The notes beneath the pieces were generated by a model. That model saw only the letters and a program-made list of their open reading frames with translations, did no database searches and was not told where the DNA came from. Both the position numbers and the translations under genes were made by a program. This document shows positions 45,248 through 57,466 of a stretch of DNA of 64,000 nt, piece by piece. This stretch comes from Paragonimus westermani. Its lineage: Eukaryota; Platyhelminthes; Trematoda; Plagiorchiida; Troglotrematidae. The DNA lies in NCBI GenBank assembly GCA_008508345.1, contig QNGE01000294.1:27712-91711 (forward strand), written 5' to 3'. Numbering within the stretch: position 1 is the stretch's first letter; every line of letters begins with the position of its first letter.

Positions 45248-45322
45248 CATTGGCCTCACATTAGGCACGACCAAATGATCAAATCTGAACGCTCAACCAC
45301 TCTCGCTTGTGAGCAATGATCA
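45248..45322 (-). repeat. Dispersed repeat R3, copy b (inverted)
   Basis: Reverse complement of 32763-32837 with only a few differences. In this copy the repeat is followed by different sequence at the point where the SINE begins in copy a. Confidence 0.8.
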
Positions 45323-47236
45323 CACATTGGGTTTAGACGGGCGTCCTTTAGGTTAATCAGCCTCTGAGGTCATGTTATCCATGCGGCTACATATCTTGTC
45401 AGCCGAAAGCCTCAAGCCGTTGCCTACCGTAGGAGTTTCAGTGAGAGATATGGGAGCTGTTGTCGTCGCTTCAAAAACTAGCTGTAACCTAACTGTCAAA
45501 GACAACTTTTCTCTCAGTATTTTGATCGACCTATCCTCGTGGGTAACAGTCAATGTGCGTCGCAACACTGGTGCAAACTTTTTCGCTGACGGTTGATTAA
45601 GGTGGCCTCTTCAGGCTACCGCGAACCGAACGGTCTTCTGTGTTAAATAACGGTAGGCAATAAGACCGATCACCTACGTCAAATTAGCTGAAGTCTTGAA
45701 GCAATTTTATTTCCGGTTTTCCAGTGTAACGTGTAACAAAGTAGAGACATCGAGGGACGGCGTTTCTCTGAAGAACCGATGCAAACCGAGAATCTGGAGT
45801 GATAAAAAGACCGAAGAGCATGAGCCAGAAGGTTCAGTAAGTCGTGTACAAAACTCGCACCGTCGGGACCTCGAATGGCGTCAATCATACGGCAGCAACG
45901 TGTGCTAAACTGATGCATCTTATGACTGTCGCCTTTGGAATAGTGTAAGAAAAATCACTGGGAACGCATTCCACCAGACCCTTCGTATCAGCTGCGGTGT
46001 CAAAAGACAAAGATTGCAACACGTATGGAACTTTTGCTTCCTCAGGCGTCATTTTTCGGGGTAGCAAAAGCGGTATCGGTTCGTAGAAATCATCATGCGT
46101 GGCTTCGCGTTTTATATTCAGCTATTTTCAAGGTAGCACTGTAGTCCGTTTTGATAACGGCGTCGGTGGTGTCGTCAAACACAGTAACTAATGTCAAAGG
46201 GTACCATAAGGCGCTGTACAATAACAGCGGACTCAACATTTGCGTAGCAGCCTATTCAACCAGACGACAGGTCGGTCGAGGATACTCTAGCACTAGAAAA
46301 CTAGAACGGTTGCAAGTGGGAGCAAACGGTTATGTGCAACTGGGGACGAAAGACGTAATGATAAAATGGAATGACCTGTCAATGGATTGGTGTCCGCTGA
46401 GTTGGATAGCTCGCCAAATACAGAAGGAAGATAGCACCAAGTGGTAGTAACGGACGACGTCAGGTGAGAAACTTTGCACTCGATATCCAAAGCAAATGGC
46501 TAGGCGTTGAAAAGACGTTGAAACACGGGGTCAAAAAATTTATGTATAAGGAAGGGTTATCAATCAACAATCCAACATAAGTGAGTTGAAATGAAAGAGC
46601 GTGAAAAAATTGTGTCCCCTCGATAATCACTCAAACTCGGGAATGGCGTACGTGGTGTTGAGTAAAAGTACGGATGAAGTTCACTAAGTGTGCACACGAA
46701 GACGTGCAAGAATAAATCTCAAAATATAACAGTGAACCATTAACACTGTATCTAGTAGTCAGTGTGTCCAGTCGTGAGAGCTGAAGTAACAGAATTAACA
46801 TTATTCCTGTGCAGTAAATTTGATCGTGCACTACTACTGCTACTGGTACTATTGAAGCCTTCCTCCGATTCTTCGCCACTCGACCAACATTAAGCACTAG
46901 GGTGAACCGCCTCCTCTTCTGCCTGTTGCGACCGTGAGATGTGTTGAAGACCACAAGGGCAGGTACTTGGACGAGGCTAGATAAAGAATAAGGTCCTGCA
47001 AATTGAAGCGAACGGAAATATACATACCACTGAGCCGAAAATATTTTGAGTATCCTAATAAAGTTCTTTCTAGCGCTCTGCCAGCCTCGAATGTGTGGTG
47101 GACAAGTGAGTATGCGCCTGGCCTTCACTTACCAACAGTTTGAAACGCAGTGATCACTGGCAAACATTGGAACCAAGGTGTAGCACCGCTCTTGGATACT
47201 ACAGATAATATCAAGAACGGCGAAAGATTACTTACA
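45323..47236. other. Unrecognised stretch
   Basis: No gene supported. The 165-codon minus frame at 47128-46631 has no motif and no codon pattern that sets it apart. Confidence 0.5.
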
Positions 47237-50110
47237 TCATGGATTTTTAGGTAAATCAGAGTCATTCAAGGCCTTCAGACGATCTCTAAGTGCGCTGGTG
47301 ACGACTCTAGAAGGAAGGCCGTTCCAGTGGTTAATAAACCTGTAAGAAAAGTACTGCCGCCTAAGGAAGGTCCGAGGACGGAGCTCGAAAATCCTACTGT
47401 TATGTTTTTGCCGGCCGTCGTCATTCGCTATAGTGAAGAACAGTTCTACGAAACCTACTATTAAGGAGAAGTGTGTGATAATCAAATCGCCGCAGTCGTC
47501 AAAATCCAGTTGGTTACAAATCAAGAATTTCAAGCCAAGTCTCGTACGTGAAATTTCTTAGGCTCTGGACAAGCTTGGTATCCATGCGCCGGATAAGCTT
47601 AACAGCTAATATGCCTTTTCTTACACAGGTGTGCACATCCTGCTTAGCACACTCGAGGAGCGGTCTTAAATGAACCACTTAAGGCGTTTGGGACGCTTTC
47701 TCGCCCATGCGGAAGAAAGTGCGCCTACTCATCCACAGATCGTTAAGTCCCCTTTTCGCCGCCATCTCAGAGTGATGAGCGAAGGATAAGCCGGATAACA
47801 TACAGATGACCGGATCTTTCTTCCGGTCGGTTTCCATGACATTTACTGTGCTGAAAGCACTGTGATTCACGAATGCGTCACCAGAATCTCCATCGAGTGA
47901 CACATGAACACAATTACTGTCATTTAGTGGAGACTCCAACCTTTCGAACATCATCTAAGTGCGTCAAGATCAGTCTGAATGCTCTAGGACCGGTGACATT
48001 CCGGAAGATCATTGATGTCGGTGAGGAATGATAGAGGACGTGGCATTGACTTTCGGGGAACCTCCGTAGAAATGAACGAAGGAGACGACAGGTATGTGCC
48101 AGTTTCAACTCCGAGTGGTCTTTTACCAAGAGAAGAGGCACTCCAGCGAAGAACCTCACCTTTGATATCAGGGGCTTCCAGGTTGTGTTACAGGGGACCA
48201 TGTAAGCCACGGCCAAAACCTTGGAGTACTCAAAGGAGATATCATGTCGGATGAGGCCGCTGTATTTGGCCTCCGTTAGAACATCTATGCAAACGAGCAT
48301 GTTCGTTGTGCGTGGTCGGTCAGGAGGGAAGCTGTGCTGTGTAGACGAGAAAGGATGATCCGATAAGAAGTGATTGAGGGTGGCACGCTCTAATAAGTGC
48401 TCCATTATCCTGCAATGAATGCTTGTAGGCCTGCTTGATCGATGGCTAGCCAAAGAGTGCCTGTCGCCCGTTTGAATTATGGGTGTGGCCGTCGCTTCTT
48501 CCCATGCACTAGGAAGAATGCTAGTCTGGGGTGTCTGCTTAAACAGCTTATAAGCTGGTTCTGCCAGACTAGCAGAGACCTCCTTGAGTATTCTGGCATG
48601 GAACTTTTCAGGACTCATTGCACTGTACAAAGTAACCTGGAACAAAAAGTCCAAAACATCTAACATAAAAAACCCGGAGGTAGCAAGGAATTGTCGGAAT
48701 TTCTACAGCGGTTAGATAAGATGTCATTTGGGTGACGCGACGTTGTAAACTGCCTGGTCATCATCATCATCATCATCATCACCATCATCATGGACAGCAA
48801 TACATCAGTGGTTAACACTAATGCTTNCGACGTTGTAAACTGCCTGGTCATCATCATCATCATCATCATCACCATCATCATGGACAGCAATACATCAGTG
48901 GTTAACACTAATGCTTAACTGCCTGGTAGCACTCCTCGAATAACTCGGCCAATACTCGGGAGTCAGAGGGAGTCTCCTTTTCGAGCAGTTGCAAAGATGG
49001 AGCTGATGTTTCAATACGTCTTACTTGTCGCATTTACTTCAGTGAGAAGTTTTTGTTCCCACGGGCTCTAAGGAGACTCTTTTCTAACACGACGTTGGTG
49101 TGTTCACGGATTCCCTGCTTCCATTCATTTCAAACACTGTGGAATACGCTCGTGTCCCACGGGTATCCTGTGATTTTTTGCTTCACGAATAAATTGGAAT
49201 CTGCTTCGGGGAGACGACGAATTTTGCGCGAAATGAGCGACCGAAAAGATAAAGTGCATACTTTGCGCATTCTGAATTGCACTCCAAAACGCACGGTAGT
49301 TCGGGCCCACGGAGTCACTGTCAATAAGAATCGAACCGAGGTGGGTCCTCAGGCCGTTACAATCAGTCTGATTAAAGTTGCGAACTGAGGACCTCTTTAC
49401 TGGTTGTCGTTACCTGTAACAGATAAGACGAAAGGTTGGCACAGAGTAATAACTGAGTCAAATTGGTGTCTTGATGATCATTGTGTATACCAGGTGGCTC
49501 TCATTAGGGAATACCAGACCGAGCAGAGAGGGATTCTGACCACACCATTGCCGCGTAGGGGCGGTGACGTGCTGTGCTCGCGCTTTCCATCGAATCACAG
49601 ACGATAAGTAAGTCGACAATCCGCTTTCGCAGTCCTTGTGAGAAACTGATGCCCAGTTTATCGTGGGTACAAAAGTCACCCAAAATTAGCAGGTGGGTAA
49701 AAGTTCGTAGCCCTAGAAGGTTGTCCAGTTTGACTAAAAGAGCGTCGTCCTCAAGCACATGGGATGAGGGAGGACGATAAATAACACCCACTAGAAGTCT
49801 ATCTTGGTCACGCAGTGTTAGGCGAAGCCACACGGCTTCACACTTATCAAAGGAGTGAAGCCTATCAATGACAATGAGTGTTAAGAGGTACTGCCAAAGA
49901 AAAATCTTAGAGCCTGCACTGTCCTCGGGCGGACTCAGCCTGGTAAGCCGAATACTCGGGGACACCCAGTTCACTGTCACTGATGTCACTTCTAAGCGAG
50001 GTCTCTGCGAAAGCAAAAATATAGGGTTGAGCGTCATTAATCAGCTACCTGATTTCCGGCAATTTATCAAACGGACAGACAGTTCGTGTGCATTCAACTA
50101 AAGGCTACTT
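47237..50110 (-). pseudogene. LINE-C, CR1-like LINE ORF2, decayed
   Basis: Minus-strand order: endonuclease from about 50105, with a 'PFDKLPEIR' start, then RDQDRLLVGVIYRPPSSHVL and FTHLLILGDFCTHDKLG (49830-49660; the catalytic GDFN reads GDFC). The RT follows at 48666-47950: SAMSPEKFHARILKE, SIHCRIMEHLLERATL, TQHSFPPDRPRTTNML and ISFEYSKVLAVA, where the DFSKAFD core is damaged. The catalytic YADD is not intact. The tail lies at 47954-47679 (ESPLNDSNCVHVSLDGDSGD) and 47533-47237 (FELRPRTFLRRQYFSYRFIN, ending at a stop). It belongs to the LINE-A/B family. The segment between endonuclease and RT contains a duplicated microsatellite block with an N (48738-48916). Confidence 0.8.
48738..48916. 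repeat. Perfect 89-bp direct repeat flanking an N
   Basis: Copy 1 is 48738-48826, then N at 48827, then copy 2 at 48828-48916. Both contain a (CAT)n run and appear identical base for base. Identical sequence on each side of a single N is the signature of two contig ends that overlap but were not merged, so the tandem copy is probably an assembly artefact. Confidence 0.85.
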
Positions 50111-51860
50111 CCACCTTAGATTTTGTGGAAAAGAAGAAAGTAGAGTGCGACGAACATACTGGGAAAGAAGGCGTAGAATTGAAGTGGATGATGGGGCTGG
50201 CCCTAGACTGATCTAGGTAATTTTGACGACCACTTTTGTGCGGTTTGTAGTGCCCTCATTACTTGTGCCTCTGCTTGGAGCGTCGATCTCTGGATAGACT
50301 AGGCAGGCGGTGTCCCCGGCTCCCAAACAAGGGCGCAGGAGTATGAAGGGATAGTTCAGGAATGGAGTCTACTATCCTATTCTCCATTTGTAGTTCTCGG
50401 CCTGCCACGCTTCGTGATTTAGTCTTAGTCTGCTGTTCGCGTCTCACCCTCCGTTAAAGAAGGCAATGAAAAGCACGCCTTTTAAATAAGCGTTGACCGA
50501 CTTCCAAGCCGCTGTTTTCCACACCATGATCTCAGGGTTGAGCACGGCTGGCAAGATTACCAAAATGCCAAGTGAGTTTTTAGTTGCCATAGCGTACAAC
50601 CCACCCCTGAATACCAGGTTCATGAAGTTCGAGGAGAACAGAACTGCTGAGACAAATTCGGCTAGCTCAGTTAAAAAAAATGATGTGGGAGACCCCCCAC
50701 AAAACAACTTACCTCTCTCTGAGAGACTTTTCGCTCAGTTATTCTGCTACCTCCTCTGTGTGCAGTGGACAGAGAATCTGCCGTCCTGGTGATTGCAACA
50801 CGAGGGTTGCAAGCATCATACAATCGTTTAAAGAGTACAATTCCAATTTTAGTTCAGACGGAGTCTCTTGGTGCTACTTCATCTTACTCCAGGAGACACA
50901 GAGCTAAGAAGGGCCTCATATTTGCAGTCGCAGGTTTTCTGCGTCATCCCGCTGGTTTTGGTGCGTGTGTGACCAATCATCAGCGGATCGGCGCCTTGGC
51001 TTCCGTCAAAACTCCAGCACATGCAGATAAAACTGAGAGGGGAATGGGCTGGCTGCTGGCACTGATGTTCGTTGATGCTAATGTGTTTGAATGGATACCA
51101 CTCTTTACAGTGGTATCACTGCACACCATTTTGTACAGACATTTTGCACAAGTGCCGGCGGCAAGTGATCGCTGCCTCAGACAATATCTGCCGAGCCCCA
51201 GCACTGCTAGGTCTGTAACGAATTACCGTCAATACTAACGAGCGATATATAACATGAAACATTCAGCTTTCTGTGACTGGGAATAAACAGACACTACAAA
51301 CCCGAGAAAACAGTAACTACGTAACCCAAAAAACTCAGTGAGCAACAGATTAACGTTTTATTGGAGTGAGAACAACACACATCGTATGCAGTTTTTTGTT
51401 GCACAGAGTAGCAGCAGGGCAGAAATATGAGTAGACAATAACAACGAAAAAATTTGAACAAAATTTCGAGTTTCCCGCGACGAAATCTTGAAGGAGCCAC
51501 GAGACTGGTATTGTTTGCAAATGCGTCTCGCCATACAAAATACACGGCGTGTTTATAAATCGGAAAACGACACAAATAATTTCACAGTCGTAACCACTTT
51601 CGGGTTTCTGTAGGTTATAGATCGACCTTATAACCATGGCATTATTTGGCGCCGTCTTAATCATCTTCATTTACTCATAGAAATGTCGAACGTGTAGGTC
51701 TTTCTTTTATGAACATCTTGAATTTTCACAAACAGCTTATATAACAAAATTTGGAAGGACACCCAAAATACACTCTCTGATCTCATTACGCAAGAACCTA
51801 ATCCAGAAACTCAAAAACCGATTAAAGTAATGAATTTATATTTATGTACTACATTATAAG
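50111..51860. other. Unrecognised stretch, probable IQCA1 intron
   Basis: No gene seen. The upstream exon of IQCA1, which should encode only a few dozen residues, was not found here. The 157-codon plus frame at 50765-51238 has no recognised domain. The first few hundred bases may be 5' remains of LINE-C. Confidence 0.45.
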
Positions 51861-52214
51861 GACCGCGTAGCGGCGTTTCAATTATTGGCATCCTTCTATA
51901 TCAAATATTTGCAAGTGTTCCGAAACATAGAACGATGCTATGATCAGTTCGTCCATCCGCAAAAACGACGTTTACTGAAACAGTTACTTGAATTGGTCAT
52001 AGGACGCTTTCTGGAAATTAAACACGAAATGATGCAGTTGGAGCTGTCCGATTATCACTATTTTGATGATGTGCTTGTTGATCTCAAACTTACGCCAAAC
52101 GATGTTGAAATACCGATCCCAAAATATTTTATTTATGATAATTTCCGAACTTTGAAAGACAGGGAGCATTTCCTGGATCAACTCTTGGGACCTGCTGGAC
52201 CGGATACCCAAATT
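51861..52214 (+). CDS. IQCA1: Exon of IQCA1 / DRC11 (IQ and AAA domain-containing protein 1)
   Basis: A 354-bp exon of 118 whole codons. The protein reads FYIKYLQVFRNIERCYDQ, then VHPQKRRLLKQLLE, IKHEMMQLELSDYHYFDD and DVEIPIPKYFI, an unmistakable match to the conserved N-terminal helical region of IQCA1/DRC11. In ciliates, algae and animals this protein belongs to the nexin-dynein regulatory complex, which links outer doublets in motile cilia and flagella. It carries IQ motifs and an AAA ATPase domain, both encoded by other exons not in this window. The 3' end is set by a perfect donor, GTAAGT at 52215. The 5' end is less certain: AG at 51859-51860 (chosen) or at 51869-51870. The frame stays open into the intron to 52274, which is not coding. 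This is the only convincing host gene piece here; the downstream intron probably carries Gypsy-2. Confidence 0.85.
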
Positions 52215-52577
52215 GTAAGTAAACCTCATGCAATGGGGAACGCATTATATTTTCATGCGAAACGTATTAAATAAAGCCGAGATGACTCTGAGAATACTTC
52301 TACAGGTTGCCGGATTCGACCTGCACCACGCACTGAATTTGTGCCGATTTCGTCACGGTAGACAGACAGTCAGCCAATAAACGCTTTGCAACCAAGCGTA
52401 GGATTATTGCGCACGATCCTAAATGACCCTTTGTGGAAATCGTAGGACGGTGTGTGTAAGCCCAAATGGATCATGCACACCAGTCAGGGATGCTAAAGTC
52501 TGTGGAACGTACAGTAAGACGGAACTCTACGCGAGGACCCGAGTGAGTGTTTTCTCACCGATTCAGCACAAACCCTG
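52215..52577. other. Probable intron, left flank of Gypsy-2
   Basis: Starts with GTAAGT. Nothing else recognised. CCTG at 52574-52577 is the left target-site duplication of Gypsy-2. Confidence 0.6.
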
Positions 52578-52878
52578 TGTAGAGTTCAGACGGGCTATGG
52601 CCGATCAATTACGAACAACGCAACGAATAGACGAGAAATATATTGTCGACACGTAAAATCGACGAGAGCGAGCGAAGAGCGAGATGAAACGTCAACACAG
52701 CAAAATGTCGCGCGAGCAGGCACCGGAGTAGAAACGTTCGAGTGCGCGGGTGGTCTGCCGGTAACCATACTTGTTCAAACAAACGTTTAAGCGCATACAA
52801 AATGTGGTGGAAGGGAGAGAGTACAAATGCTAACTGTAACTTCAACGCAGTTAGCCATAAACAAATAGGGTCGCTACA
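52578..52878 (-). repeat. Gypsy-2 3' LTR
   Basis: 301 bp, matches 57596-57896 with about a dozen scattered substitutions. It begins TGTAGCGACC on the minus strand. No clear TATA box; 'aatatattt' near 52630 is a weak candidate. Confidence 0.93.
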
Positions 52879-52889
52879 CATCTCCCCCG
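52879..52889 (-). promoter_or_regulatory. Gypsy-2 polypurine tract
   Basis: Minus strand GCGGGGGAGATG immediately before the 3' LTR start TGTAGCG. The truncated element at 24.7 kb has a comparable run (AGGGGGA) in the same position. Confidence 0.65.
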
Positions 52890-53415
52890 CTAGAAACAAC
52901 CAGAGTGTTGACTTCGAGAATGTAGGAGTTTTTCAGTTAACTGGAACCGTTGACTCGAGCATGAATGGTCCAATTTACTCCTGCCACACAGCTCGCGTCC
53001 ACGTCCGGTGGAAGGGTGGGGGAAACAATTGAAAATGGTTGGGGGTCACGGTTGGGGAGGTTAATGGTTGTGGGCAGAAGGGGAATTGGGAACAGACACG
53101 TTGTGGTCGGCCTACTAGGGCCGTAGCCTTGTTCACGTCCATCGCGGGCGATCGTCATCGGAATTCGAGCTTTCTAGCGTCTTCTCGCAATGCACGCCCT
53201 CAGTGCCCCATGTAGATGATGGATGGTTAATTTCAGGTATCTAGAATGTACAGTGCTCATAAACTGAAAACGATAACCTCACCGGGTTTTCTGACTCCAT
53301 GGCGTCCGACAAAATAAGGCTTTCTTTTGCTTTTCCAAAGAAAACGTCTCGTCGACAGTCTGTTGTAGGTTAGGCCATCTAAAATCAACTTGTTAAGGAA
53401 GTGTGACAACAAAAA
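52890..53415. other. Gypsy-2 3' untranslated segment
   Basis: About 525 bp between the pol stop and the polypurine tract. No frame with a recognisable domain on the minus strand, so no env-like gene. Confidence 0.6.
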
Positions 53416-56400
53416 TTAGATACGGCGGACGTCCACGTAATCTGCGAATCGCACTGGCCTCCGCAAATCTCGCCCGCGTCTGCTCTGGGGGCTTGGCCCC
53501 GTCGAGGCAGGCGGAGTCGCCACTGAAAGCGAATCTGTACCAACGCTAGGTAATGTACCGACCGAAGAGGGCGTTGCTGCTTGCGAACCAGTTTCCTTAT
53601 CGGGTACCTCTATAAACGCTGGCTTCAGTCTATCGATAGAGATCACCTCGCGTTTACCATTGCGTTCCAGCACGAAAGTCTTAGCATAGCGTGCGAGGAC
53701 GCGAAACGGTCCGGTATACGGCGGGTGCAAAGGTCGTCTAGGAGTAACCGCACGAACCAAAACATGAGAACAAGTTGACAGACGAGGGTGTACGTACGTT
53801 GGCGTCGTCTGTTCTCTCGGTGGATGTGGTCGGAGTCGCCTCATGTGTTGGGCTAGCCGCTCGCCGTAATCTGCGAAGTTGATAGGTCCCGTTGCGCGTG
53901 GGGCAACCAACTCGCCGGGTAAACGTAAGGAGCACCCATACACTAACTGGGCGGGGGTGGTATGCAGGTCAGCCTTCAGCGTGTTACGGATACCTAACAA
54001 GACTAGTGGCAGAACCTCGTGCCATGAGGGGTTGTTGCTAGCGGATAGTGAACTTTTCAACTGCCGATGAAAACGCTCAACCAACCCGTTGGCTGCCGGG
54101 TGGTAAGCTGTTGTGCGAATTCTACTACAGCCTAGTGCGTTGAGGAGTGAAGTGAAGGCTAAGTCAAAATGTGACCCGCGATCGGTAGTCACTACAGCAG
54201 GGCAACCAAACTGAGCGACCCAACGTTCTAAGAATGCTCGTGCGACGGTTTCCGACGAGCAATTCGGAATTGGTATAGCCTCTGGCCAACGTGTAAACCT
54301 GTCTACGCATGTCAGGATGTAAGTATACCCATCCGAGGGTGGCAGGGGTCCGACCAGGTCGACATGCACGTGATAGAAGCGTTCATCGGGGGCTGCAAAA
54401 GTTCCCACTGGGGTACGCGTGTGACGGTGGATCTTAGACCGCTGGCAGTGTATGCACGCTTTCGCCCATGTGCGGACGTCGCGATTGACGTTGCGCCAGA
54501 CGAAGCGCTGCGTGACCAGTTTGACTGTTGAACGTATGCCAGGGTGAGACATGTTGTGCAACGTATCGAAAATTCGGCGGCGGAAGGCCAATGGAATAAC
54601 CGGACGAGGAATGCCTTGTGAAGTGTCACAAATAATCAGACCACCGGAGGAATTCATGGGGACTCTTTCTAACTTAAGGGAACTGGACCGGCGGAGTTGT
54701 TCTATCTCCGGGTCGTTGTCCTGTGCGGCTGCGATTGCCGTCAGATCGACTGAGCTTTCCGTCGTGCTCAGTGTAGCATTAATGCGCGAGAGAGCATCGG
54801 CGACTGGGTTCGCAGTACCTGAAATATGACGAATATTGGTCGTGAACTGAGCGACATAATCCAGATGTCTCGTCTCTCTGGGGGAATACCTGTCCGTTGT
54901 CGAGCGTAACGCATACGTTAGAGGCTTATGGTCTGTGAATACGATAAAGTCCCTGCCTTCAAGGACATGTCGAAAATGGCGGATGCCGAGGTATACCGCT
55001 AACAGCTCCTTCCCAAAAGCACTATACCGCGACTCAGTAGGTTGTAACCGTTTAGAGAAAAAGGCTAGCGGGCACCAATGGGCACCGAGTTGCTGTTGCA
55101 GAACCGCCCCTACAGCCACGTCTGATGCATCCACGCTTAGCGCCAAGGGAGCAGACGGATGGTGATGCGACAGCGATGCTATATTGGCGATGGCCCTTTT
55201 TAAATTAATGAAGGCCATTTTTGCGGCCGTTGGGAATAAGAATGAACGTGTCTTACCTCTGAGTAGGTCGGTGAGCGGTTGCATTAGACAGGCACAGTTA
55301 GGGATGAAACGACGGTAAAAATTCACTAAACCATCAAAACGGCGAAGTTGCTTGAACGATGTGGGCTCCGGGTAGTCCACTATTGCCTGTACTTTGTCGG
55401 GGAGAGGTTCTATCCCGCTCGCGGATATACTATGACCCAGGAAGGCTACGCGGGACGCTCCGAAAGAGCATTTAGCCAGGTGTATGGTAACGCCATGATG
55501 CGACAGCCGGGTGAATAATGAACGCAAGTGTACGCAATGTTCCTCCTGCGATGAGCTGGCCACCAAGATATCATCTAAGTACGGATAAACACCGTCCAGC
55601 CCGCGACACACGTCGTGAATAAAACGTTGGAAAGTCTGAGCGGCGTTGCCCAGACCAAACGGCATGCGTAAGAATTCGAAAAGCCCGAACGGTGTTATGA
55701 CTGCTGTCTTTGGGACGTCTTCTGGGGCTACAGGAATCTGATTGTAAGCGCGCACTAGGTCGATTTTTGTGAATATCTGTTTCCCTGACAGGTTTGCCGT
55801 CAAGTCCTGAATGTGGGGAATTGGATACCTATCGGGAGTGGTTGCGTTGTTCAACGCTCGATAGTCGCCGCACGGACGCCAGTCGTTGTCAGTCTTTTTA
55901 GGCACCATGTGCAATGGCGAAGCCCACGGGCTATTGGACGGACGGATAATGCCGAGTTGGAGCATATGCTCGAATTCGGCTCGGGCAATTTTGAGCTTTT
56001 CAGGAGCTAAACGGCGTGGACGACATCGAACTGGCGGCCCTCGTGTGACAATGTGATGCGCAACGTCGGTTGTCACGGCCGGCAGTTCGTTAGCGGGGCG
56101 GATCAGTTGAGGGAATTCGGATAAAAGTTTCCCGTAAGGCTCGCAAACTAGAGGATTGGCTAGCATAGGACTGATCACAGCCGCGTGTGATGGCTTACCC
56201 TGAACGTTTAGCTTCGTCGAGGTATCGATCAGACGTGATCGACGTGCGTCGACCAGTAAATCGAAATGTCGGAGGAAGTCGATACCAACGATAGGGAAAG
56301 GAATATCGGCCACGAGAAAAACCCAGGGAAAATCGCGTCTAAGGCCAAAGTTTAAATTCATCAGTCGACGACCGAAGGTTTTAATGGGCGTACCGTTTGC

Positions 56401-56580
56401 AGCTCGGAGAGTAGTGCCGGATTCTGAACGCGCATCCATTACTGAATGCGGGATGACACTGACCTCTGCCCCTGTGTCTATTAAGAATTGCATTTTGGAG
56501 GTTAAATCTTTCAGAAAGAAAAGGCGACTGCTGTTTGACTGGCCTGTGGCTGTCGTCGCTAGAACACGCCGGCCTGCTAG
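53416..56580 (-). CDS. Gypsy-2 Pol polyprotein (protease, RT, RNase H, integrase)
   Basis: Open -1 frame from the slippery site (first codon CTA at 56580) to a stop at 53416, about 1054 codons. The first ATG (56493) lies inside the protease, so Pol is made by frameshifting and not from its own start. Residues counted from that ATG: protease DTG at 6-8; RT about 160-345 with YLDD at 305-308; RNase H with D455 and the TDHKPL block near 520; integrase zinc domain HX3HX29CX2C (H646, H650, C680, C683), catalytic D712, D771 and E806; GPF motif at 928-930; C-terminal [10 protein letters not shown]. In the RT the usual [11 protein letters not shown] reads [11 protein letters not shown]. No stop or frameshift interrupts the frame. 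Product copies element RNA and integrates the cDNA. Confidence 0.95.
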   Translation of the reverse strand, partial: LAGRRVLATTATGQSNSSRLFFLKDLTSKMQFLIDTGAEVSVIPHSVMDARSESGTTLRAANGTPIKTFGRRLMNLNFGLRRDFPWVFLVADIPFPIVGIDFLRHFDLLVDARRSRLIDTSTKLNVQGKPSHAAVISPMLANPLVCEPYGKLLSEFPQLIRPANELPAVTTDVAHHIVTRGPPVRCRPRRLAPEKLKIARAEFEHMLQLGIIRPSNSPWASPLHMVPKKTDNDWRPCGDYRALNNATTPDRYPIPHIQDLTANLSGKQIFTKIDLVRAYNQIPVAPEDVPKTAVITPFGLFEFLRMPFGLGNAAQTFQRFIHDVCRGLDGVYPYLDDILVASSSQEEHCVHLRSLFTRLSHHGVTIHLAKCSFGASRVAFLGHSISASGIEPLPDKVQAIVDYPEPTSFKQLRRFDGLVNFYRRFIPNCACLMQPLTDLLRGKTRSFLFPTAAKMAFINLKRAIANIASLSHHHPSAPLALSVDASDVAVGAVLQQQLGAHWCPLAFFSKRLQPTESRYSAFGKELLAVYLGIRHFRHVLEGRDFIVFTDHKPLTYALRSTTDRYSPRETRHLDYVAQFTTNIRHISGTANPVADALSRINATLSTTESSVDLTAIAAAQDNDPEIEQLRRSSSLKLERVPMNSSGGLIICDTSQGIPRPVIPLAFRRRIFDTLHNMSHPGIRSTVKLVTQRFVWRNVNRDVRTWAKACIHCQRSKIHRHTRTPVGTFAAPDERFYHVHVDLVGPLPPSDGYTYILTCVDRFTRWPEAIPIPNCSSETVARAFLERWVAQFGCPAVVTTDRGSHFDLAFTSLLNALGCSRIRTTAYHPAANGLVERFHRQLKSSLSASNNPSWHEVLPLVLLGIRNTLKADLHTTPAQLVYGCSLRLPGELVAPRATGPINFADYGERLAQHMRRLRPHPPREQTTPTYVHPRLSTCSHVLVRAVTPRRPLHPPYTGPFRVLARYAKTFVLERNGKREVISIDRLKPAFIEVPDKETGSQAATPSSVGTLPSVGTDSLSVATPPASTGPSPQSRRGRDLRRPVRFADYVDVRRI

Positions 56581-57443
56581 TTTAAACGCTTTTTACCACG
56601 ATGGCTACATGGCGATCGACATCGCCTAGCGTTTTCGCCATACGTCTCATGATACCAACAAACACTGCCAGTTTTTAGTCCGGGCGGTGATCGGGCGCGC
56701 GTTGGAGGAAGTCTAGACGGTGACCTATTGCGCTGAATGCTGGCGCGAAGATCAGCCAGTTCACGCCGCAACTGAGCTATCTCGGCGTTTGTTTCTGAGG
56801 GGTTGTGTTCACGGCATTCCAGTGATTTCCGCAGGTTTGCTATTTCGGCGTCCTTCGTGGCCAACAAATGATCCGCCGGACTGTTCGCGTTAACTATTTG
56901 CCCAACTACTGCTGGCTGCCCTGTGCCTCGGAAACGCTCATGTATTGCGTCGGCCGAAACCGCAAGGTCGCCTAACGAACGTGAGGGTAACACGGAAAGT
57001 AGCCCCTGCGTGTACTCAGGCAATCTTTGAATCCACAACTCTTGCAAAAATGACTCAGGCAACTGCGATTTACCTGCTACATGTCTCATCTCCCGAAGGA
57101 GAACCGACGGCTTCTTGTCCCCCAACTGTAGTCGTTGGAACAGTTGTTCCAAACGCATTTTATCGGATGACTGTGTTTCCTTAAGAATCGTCTGCTTAGC
57201 GGACTCATAACGATCGGTCGTCGACCCCAGTAAAATATCACTAATCAGGGTTAGCATATCTCGGGGAAGACGCGGTATAAGCTGCGAGAACTTATCTGAG
57301 TCATTTGTTATGCGCCGGTTGCCGAACTCTATTTCCAACACAGCGAACCACAGCTCTGGGTCGAGATCCCCAAAAGCGGGAACAGCTAGTGTGATCAACG
57401 ACACCGAAGACGAGAATTCGGACTTCACCTCCTTAGTGGCCAT
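56577..57443 (-). CDS. Gypsy-2 Gag
   Basis: 288 codons, starting at the ATG at 57443 ([10 protein letters not shown]), about 150 bp after the LTR. The N-terminal part has the 'LITLAVPAF...[12 protein letters not shown]' block typical of CsRn1-type Gag. A Ser/Arg-rich linker follows (about 225-255). Near the end is the zinc finger C262-X2-H265-X9-C275-X3-C279, the CHCC arrangement that defines this clade instead of the usual CCHC knuckle. The protein ends GKKRLN just before TAG. Gag forms the particle and packages RNA. A related decayed copy lies at 35701-35880. Confidence 0.93.
   Translation of the reverse strand: MATKEVKSEFSSSVSLITLAVPAFGDLDPELWFAVLEIEFGNRRITNDSDKFSQLIPRLPRDMLTLISDILLGSTTDRYESAKQTILKETQSSDKMRLEQLFQRLQLGDKKPSVLLREMRHVAGKSQLPESFLQELWIQRLPEYTQGLLSVLPSRSLGDLAVSADAIHERFRGTGQPAVVGQIVNANSPADHLLATKDAEIANLRKSLECREHNPSETNAEIAQLRRELADLRASIQRNRSPSRLPPTRARSPPGLKTGSVCWYHETYGENARRCRSPCSHRGKKRLN
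56580..56586 (-). promoter_or_regulatory. -1 ribosomal frameshift site TTTAAAC
   Basis: On the minus strand the last gag codons read CGT TTA AAC TAG, so T TTA AAC has the X XXY YYZ form in the gag frame, directly followed by the gag stop. After a -1 slip, reading continues as TTT AAA CTA GCA into the pol frame, which stays open to 53416. In the pol frame a TAA lies only a few codons upstream of the heptamer, so the slip must happen in this short window. A downstream stimulatory RNA structure was not identified by eye. Confidence 0.85.
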
Positions 57444-57466
57444 AGCGACCGAGCGAATGGAAATGA

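Noticed and set aside
46631..47128. 165-codon minus-strand frame
   Set aside because: No motif, no splice context and no similarity to anything recognised; length alone is compatible with chance in 64 kb.
48750..48916. CRISPR-like or tandem array
   Set aside because: It is a duplicated microsatellite block around an N; the organism is eukaryotic and the spacing does not fit an array.
50765..51238. 157-codon plus-strand frame upstream of the IQCA1 exon
   Set aside because: Tested as an IQCA1 exon but it does not match the expected N-terminus; no other domain seen.
52600..52720. Second hammerhead-like core ('gaaacgtc') in the Gypsy-2 LTR
   Set aside because: No CUGANGA strand at a suitable distance upstream.
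52890..53415. env-like third gene of Gypsy-2
   Set aside because: No minus-strand frame with signal peptide or membrane segment lies between pol and the 3' LTR.
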